Assembly: GCF_042666505.1 (NCBI RefSeq)
Contig: NZ_JBHTDN010000005.1
Coordinates: forward strand, 248,001 to 312,000
Length of the DNA: 64,000 bases
From: Parapedobacter sp042666505
GTDB taxonomy: Bacteria; Bacteroidota; Bacteroidia; Sphingobacteriales; Sphingobacteriaceae
Reading direction: 5' to 3'
Positions 60,217 to 64,000 of this stretch are shown piece by piece. Positions within the stretch are counted from its first letter, which is position 1; the number at the start of each line of letters is the position of its first letter. The notes beneath the pieces are model-generated. The model did not search any database. It was not told the DNA's origin and worked only from the letters and a program-made list of their open reading frames with translations. Both the position numbers and the translations under genes were made by a program.

Positions 60217-60732
60217 TCAAGCTTTTTCGAACACCTTCCCATAGATTAACTTGAACCAAGCGGTATACACTTCGGGGGTTTCCATGTTTTCACGTTCGAT
60301 TGTCTCGCGATCTGCCCATCGATACGTGGCCACTTCTGCCGGATTGGGAGTAGGCGCATGGTCGGTATGTCCGATGAATACGTGATCTAATTCGTTTTCC
60401 ACCAGTCCGTTGTCAAAAGATGCGCGATAGCAGAAAGTAAAGGCAAAGGTCAAGGGTGCGCGCAAGCCCATTTCTTCTTCCAGTCGGCGATGAGCCGCCT
60501 CCAGAGCCGTTTCGCCGGGTGCCGGATGGCTGCAACAGGTATTGGTCCATAGCCCTGCGCTGTGGTATTTATGGGCTGCCCGCTGTTGAAGTAAGAGACG
60601 GCCGCCGCTATCAAAAATAAAAACACTGATGGCTCTGTGGAGCAGCCCCTTTTGATGCGCTTCCAGTTTTTCCATCGTTCCGAGGGGATGGTCATGCTCA
60701 TCCACCAGGATTACTTGTTCGTTTATGGCCAT
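60217..60732 (-). CDS. idi: Isopentenyl-diphosphate delta-isomerase, type 1
   Basis: 171 residues. It converts IPP to DMAPP in the cytoplasm. The Nudix-like fold carries the catalytic Cys in TNTCCSHPAPGE, the catalytic Glu in ENELDHVFIG, and metal ligands in KYHSAGLW and EEEMGL. Because this genome also has ispH, which makes both isomers, the enzyme here balances the IPP/DMAPP ratio rather than being strictly required. It lies 5 bases after the stop of the conserved gene at 60738-62051, so they share an operon. Confidence 0.95.
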   Translation of the reverse strand: MAINEQVILVDEHDHPLGTMEKLEAHQKGLLHRAISVFIFDSGGRLLLQQRAAHKYHSAGLWTNTCCSHPAPGETALEAAHRRLEEEMGLRAPLTFAFTFCYRASFDNGLVENELDHVFIGHTDHAPTPNPAEVATYRWADRETIERENMETPEVYTAWFKLIYGKVFEKA

Positions 60733-60737
60733 TGTCG

Positions 60738-62051
60738 TTATACCGTTTTAACATGCCGTTCATCGTATCCTTCGATATCGATGATGTACTTGTTCTTGAC
60801 CAGGAACTCAAAGAGCGGGCGTGCTTCGTCCGATACCGGCATGTTCGCTGTTGTAATGATCTGATTATCCTGCTTGTTGAGATAGGGGTAGGCGTACAGT
60901 TTAACATTTTTGCTGAAAAGTCCGCTTGCATAGGCCAGCAGCTCATCGGTGTACTTGCCCTGGTTGTATTGCTTGGAGTTAAAAATGTTTCGCAAGTTGG
61001 AAATATTCGTCGAAATCCCCACATTTCTCGGTTTAAATTGCGACAGATATTCTGCCAAGTAATGGTTGCGGGTGAAATTGGATACGAGAATGTGGTTCCC
61101 AGTGCTGCACAGGTATTCAGCACGCTCAGCAAAATATTGAAGATCTTCCGACGTAAACTGCGGTGTTTGATCGAGCACGTTGCTCATCAGTACTTCTATC
61201 ATGACAACCAAATTATCGTCGGATATTTGAAGGTTGCGTTTAAACTGTGCCACCGCCAGGTTGAATAAATCGAAATTGGGATTAGACTTTTGCCGGTATT
61301 TGGTGCGCAGAATGATGATGTCTTTTTTATAAAGAAAATCCTTGCTCTGGTATGCAGAACCCTGTGGATTGAAAATAGCCGCCTTCGAAAAACCTTTCGC
61401 AATGAGATACAGATTGATGAGCCGTTCGTTTACTTCTTGAAATACTGGTCCGTTTACCTTCACCAGATCGATCTGGACGGCACCGGGAGACAAATTGTCG
61501 GCTAGTGATTCGATCATGGTTTGCACGTCGTTGGTATAATAATAAGCCGCAAAAACAAGATTGACGCCCAGTACGCCCAATACCTTTTGTTGCAACAAGT
61601 TGTCGCTGTCCAGTAGGCGTACGTGGAAGATAATCTCATTGGGTGCGCCGCCCACCTCGTGTTGAAACCGGATGCCGATCCAACCGTGCGGTTCGTTCGA
61701 CTTGCTGAAGTTAAGCGCGGCGACGGTATTTGCAAAAGCAAATAGCCGTTTGTTTTGATATTTTTCGCCCGTTAGCCTTTCGGTAAGCAATTCGTATTCG
61801 TGTTCGAGCATCTTGCGCAGTCTCGAACGGCTTACGTATCTTCCGGAATCTTCAGCGCCGTAAATGGCGTCGCTGAAGGCCATATCATAAGCTGATATCG
61901 TTTTGGCTATGGTACCGGACGCCGCTCCGGCATTGAAAAAGTTACGGGCTACCTCCTGTCCGGCACCGATCTCAGCAAATGTTCCGTAGATTTCCCCATT
62001 GAGATTTATTTGTAGTGCTTTTCGTTTGGTTTCATAGATTTCGCGTGCCAT
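60738..62051 (-). CDS. Conserved Bacteroidota protein, function unknown
   Basis: Start placed at 62051 (MAREIYETKRKALQINLNGE), 437 residues; the frame extends 11 codons upstream across the -7 box. There is no signal peptide or membrane helix. Features: FAEIGAGQEVARNFFNAGAASGT near the N-terminus, a central alpha/beta region (GWIGIRFQHEVGGAPNEII) and an acidic C-terminus. Homologues are common in this phylum and are sometimes labelled nicotinamide-nucleotide adenylyltransferase, but I see no HxGH nucleotidyltransferase motif, so that label looks wrong. It is co-transcribed with idi. Confidence 0.8.
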   Translation of the reverse strand: MAREIYETKRKALQINLNGEIYGTFAEIGAGQEVARNFFNAGAASGTIAKTISAYDMAFSDAIYGAEDSGRYVSRSRLRKMLEHEYELLTERLTGEKYQNKRLFAFANTVAALNFSKSNEPHGWIGIRFQHEVGGAPNEIIFHVRLLDSDNLLQQKVLGVLGVNLVFAAYYYTNDVQTMIESLADNLSPGAVQIDLVKVNGPVFQEVNERLINLYLIAKGFSKAAIFNPQGSAYQSKDFLYKKDIIILRTKYRQKSNPNFDLFNLAVAQFKRNLQISDDNLVVMIEVLMSNVLDQTPQFTSEDLQYFAERAEYLCSTGNHILVSNFTRNHYLAEYLSQFKPRNVGISTNISNLRNIFNSKQYNQGKYTDELLAYASGLFSKNVKLYAYPYLNKQDNQIITTANMPVSDEARPLFEFLVKNKYIIDIEGYDERHVKTV

Positions 62052-62055
62052 GGCG

Positions 62056-62063
62056 CAAAGATA
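62056..62063 (-). promoter_or_regulatory. -7 box of the conserved gene/idi operon
   Basis: TATCTTTG on the minus strand, 4 bases (CGCC) before the ATG at 62051: a probable leaderless start that also excludes the longer frame. Confidence 0.6.
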
Positions 62064-62194
62064 GCGATTTCTTTGGCTGCACACAGGTTGTCTTCAACGG
62101 ATCGTCCACATACCTATACCTCCTTCCTATCATATCTCCGGTTAAAACAAAGTAGATATCCAATGCTTATGAAGATAATACTAAGGTCTAATAA

Positions 62195-62238
62195 CTGCAT
62201 ACTTACTGGAAAACTACTGCATAATTGCTGCATAATCA
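62195..62238. repeat. Four tandem 11-bp repeats (CTGCATAnTnA type)
   Basis: Units CTGCATACTTA (62195), CTGGAAAACTA (62206), CTGCATAATTG (62217) and CTGCATAATCA (62228) follow each other with an exact 11-base period; CTTATAATTAT (62239) may be a decayed fifth. A 7-base core plus 4-base spacer is the layout of PhoB/OmpR-type response-regulator boxes. Confidence 0.65.
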
Positions 62239-62272
62239 CTTATAATTATTGTGGATCTGGTGTAAACTAACG

Positions 62273-62399
62273 GCAGCCTAACTGAATCGAAGCAGTCTAT
62301 GGTAACAGCACGATCTCCATCGGTTAATTAAGGAGGTAAAGGAAAGCGAGAATAAGAAAAGCACTGCAGGGAATGAAAGTTTTGGGATGCAGCCTAACT
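62273..62399 (+). repeat. Pair of 11-base direct repeats
   Basis: GCAGCCTAACT occurs at 62273-62283 and again at 62389-62399, 116 bases apart. The second copy lies between the -33 and -7 boxes of the kbl promoter. Confidence 0.35.
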
Positions 62400-62412
62400 T
62401 TTTTTACTTTTG
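62382..62412 (+). promoter_or_regulatory. -33/-7 promoter for kbl
   Basis: TTG (62382-62384, in TTTTGG), 20 bases, TACTTTTG (62405-62412). Transcription should start near 62419, with a 73-base leader. Confidence 0.6.
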
Positions 62413-62491
62413 ATCGGCGTTATTGAGCCCGCTTTGCGGTTTAACTCGCTGAACGCGCTTGCTCGATTTACGTTAAAAAATACGTTGCCAC

Positions 62492-63679
62492 ATGTATAAG
62501 ACCCTTCAAACCACGTTGCAGCAGGAACTGCAATCCATTAAAAGCGCAGGATTATATAAAACCGAACGCGTCATTATCACCCCGCAGGGAGCCGATATCA
62601 AAATACAGAGCGGGGCAGAGGTAATAAACTTCTGTGCCAACAACTACCTGGGACTGTCGTCCCATCCAAAAGTTATCGACGCTGCAAAAAGAACGATCGA
62701 TACACACGGTTATGGCATGTCGTCTGTCCGTTTTATTTGCGGAACGCAGGATATCCACAAAGCTTTGGAAGCCAAAATATCGGAGTTTCTGGGCACGGAA
62801 GACACCATTCTCTATGCCGCTGCATTCGACGCCAACGGTGGCGTGTTCGAGCCGTTGTTCGGTGCGGAGGATGCCATCATTTCCGACGAGCTGAACCATG
62901 CCTCCATCATTGACGGGGTTCGGCTGTGCAAAGCGCAGCGCTTCCGTTACAGGAACTGTGACATGTCGGATTTAGAAGCGCAGCTAAAGGCGGCCCAGGG
63001 AGCCCGTCACCGCATCGTTGTCACGGATGGAGCTTTTTCGATGGACGGCAGCATTGCACCACTGGATAAAATCTGTGACCTGGCGGACGAATACGAAGCG
63101 TTGGTAATGACTGACGAATCACATTGTACCGGATTCATTGGCAAAACCGGTCGTGGGACCCACGAACTGCACGGAGTCATGGATCGGGTGGATATTATCA
63201 CGGGCACGTTAGGTAAGGCGCTTGGAGGCGCGTCGGGAGGGTTCACCTCCGGCCGCCGGGAGATTATTGACTTATTGCGCCAGCGATCACGCCCATATCT
63301 CTTTTCGAACACCCTGGCACCGGCCATTGCCGGGGCATCCATCGCTGTGCTTGATATGCTGAGTGAAACCACCGAGCTGCGTGATAAGCTGGAATATAAT
63401 ACGCGGTATTTCCGTGAGAAAATGACCGCGGCGGGATTTGATATCAAGCAGGGTGTACACCCCATCGTACCTGTGATGCTTTACGATGCGCCTTTGGCCC
63501 AGGAATTTGCTGCGAAAATGCTGGAAGAAGGTATTTACGTAATCGGGTTCTATTATCCGGTAGTACCTCAGGGAAAGGCTCGCATCCGGGTGCAACTTTC
63601 GGCCGCCCATGAGCAACATCATTTGGATAAAGCCCTAGCGGCCTTCACAAAAGTAGGTAAAGAATTAGGTGTTATTTAA
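62492..63679 (+). CDS. kbl: Glycine C-acetyltransferase (2-amino-3-ketobutyrate CoA ligase)
   Basis: 395 residues. A PLP enzyme of the alpha-oxoamine synthase family that acts in threonine breakdown, cleaving 2-amino-3-ketobutyrate with CoA to glycine and acetyl-CoA. The N-terminus (GLYKTERVIITPQG), FCANNYLGLSSHP, the PLP-contacting DELNHASIIDG and TDESHCTGFIGKTGRG, and the Schiff-base Lys242 in TGTLGKALGG fit Kbl better than BioF or serine palmitoyltransferase. The partner threonine dehydrogenase gene is not in the window. Confidence 0.93.
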   Translation: MYKTLQTTLQQELQSIKSAGLYKTERVIITPQGADIKIQSGAEVINFCANNYLGLSSHPKVIDAAKRTIDTHGYGMSSVRFICGTQDIHKALEAKISEFLGTEDTILYAAAFDANGGVFEPLFGAEDAIISDELNHASIIDGVRLCKAQRFRYRNCDMSDLEAQLKAAQGARHRIVVTDGAFSMDGSIAPLDKICDLADEYEALVMTDESHCTGFIGKTGRGTHELHGVMDRVDIITGTLGKALGGASGGFTSGRREIIDLLRQRSRPYLFSNTLAPAIAGASIAVLDMLSETTELRDKLEYNTRYFREKMTAAGFDIKQGVHPIVPVMLYDAPLAQEFAAKMLEEGIYVIGFYYPVVPQGKARIRVQLSAAHEQHHLDKALAAFTKVGKELGVI

Positions 63680-63689
63680 AGAATTTCTC

Positions 63690-63697
63690 TACCTTTG
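63690..63697 (+). promoter_or_regulatory. -7 box for typA
   Basis: TACCTTTG beginning 10 bases after the kbl stop and 30 before the typA ATG. No TTG at -33. Confidence 0.55.
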
Positions 63698-63727
63698 CGC
63701 CCTCAAAATTGACAAATAGTTTGCTGG

Positions 63728-64000
63728 ATGCAAAAAATCAGAAACATAGCAATCATTGCACACGTAGACCACGGCAAGACCACCTTGGTTGATAAAATCC
63801 TCCACTTCACCAACCTTTTCCGTGAGAACGAGCAGACGGGTGAGCTGATACTGGACAACAATGACCTGGAACGGGAACGGGGCATCACCATTGTCTCAAA
63901 AAATGTATCGGTAGCCTATAAAGACGTCAAAATCAACATCATTGATACACCGGGTCACGCCGACTTCGGCGGGGAGGTAGAACGGGTATTGAAGATGGCC
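63728..64000 (+). CDS. typA: Translational GTPase TypA/BipA, 3' truncated by the window edge
   Basis: 91 codons are visible from the ATG at 63728 to the window end. The N-terminus MQKIRNIAIIAHVDHGKTT holds the P-loop; TGELILDNNDLERERGITI includes switch I, and IIDTPGHADFGGEVERVL is the G3 block that distinguishes TypA (HADFGGEVER) from EF-Tu and LepA. TypA is a ribosome-binding GTPase needed for stress adaptation and ribosome assembly. Confidence 0.95.
   Translation, partial: MQKIRNIAIIAHVDHGKTTLVDKILHFTNLFRENEQTGELILDNNDLERERGITIVSKNVSVAYKDVKINIIDTPGHADFGGEVERVLKMA

Larger units (their letters stand above)
62085..62491. other. 407-base intergenic region with regulatory repeats
   Basis: No gene. 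It holds a phased 11-bp repeat array (62195-62238), an 11-base direct repeat (62273 and 62389) and the kbl promoter (62382-62412). Base composition between 62100 and 62280 is clearly AT-rich. Confidence 0.6.

Noticed and set aside
62073..62270. 65-codon frame upstream of kbl
   Set aside because: It runs across the 11-bp repeat array, lacks a promoter at its start and gives an implausible peptide.
1..64000. CRISPR arrays, tRNA or rRNA genes, insertion sequences, prophage or integrative-element ends
   Set aside because: Read for repeats, cloverleaf-like segments and transposase motifs; none found, though short or degenerate ones could be missed by eye.

Overview
The window is chromosomal DNA of a Bacteroidota bacterium, most likely a Sphingobacteriaceae member (Pedobacter, Parapedobacter, Olivibacter or Sphingobacterium type; the genus cannot be fixed from this sequence). 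The evidence is four SusC/SusD pairs, SusR-like and surface glycan-binding lipoproteins, lipoprotein signals without strong Shine-Dalgarno sites, and many TAnnTTTG (-7) boxes, several preceded by TTG/TTA at 19-20 bases (-33). This is the Bacteroidota primary-sigma promoter type. I see no tRNA, rRNA, CRISPR array, transposase or phage gene.

Layout. 2-5050: a SusC (5' end cut by the window edge) and SusD pair. 5191-8460: ispH, hemH and a membrane-anchored metallophosphoesterase. 8468-23669 (minus): a seven-gene polysaccharide-utilisation-type operon, read as SusC-SusD-SusC-SusD-DUF1735/F5_8C lipoprotein-CotH kinase-DUF4832 protein. 23670-24485: a gene-poor stretch with a start-less open frame, a minus-strand promoter and the eroded 3' end of a second metallophosphoesterase gene. 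24486-27364 (minus): a GH32 fructan hydrolase and an FG-GAP propeller protein. 27563-34639 (plus): a secreted alpha/beta hydrolase, an orphan MacB-type permease, a pectate-lyase-fold beta-helix protein and a PVC-type dehydrogenase/cytochrome c. 34653-38561 (minus): uvrA, with a propeller glycosidase lipoprotein directly abutting its stop codon.

38705-47924 (minus): a compact locus of SusR-like regulator, SusC, SusD, GH30 endo-beta-1,6-glucanase and surface glycan-binding protein, closed by a strong bidirectional terminator. Its gene content and order resemble the known Bacteroides beta-1,6-glucan locus, so growth on fungal or yeast glucan is the best functional guess. 48010-64000 is mainly housekeeping: D-lactate dehydrogenase, phosphocholine-specific phospholipase C, histidine kinase, phosphohexomutase, Nudix hydrolase, MFS exporter, an orphan LolD/MacB-type ATPase, S41 protease, IDI, two conserved proteins, Kbl and the start of typA.

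The genes fit a free-living degrader of plant and fungal polysaccharide: outer-membrane SusCD importers, secreted or lipid-anchored glycosidases, and local regulation. The non-coding DNA is informative: several genes have the -7 box only 4-7 bases before the start codon (probable leaderless mRNAs), and there are phased operator-like arrays at 46094-46147, 56825-56976 and 62195-62238.
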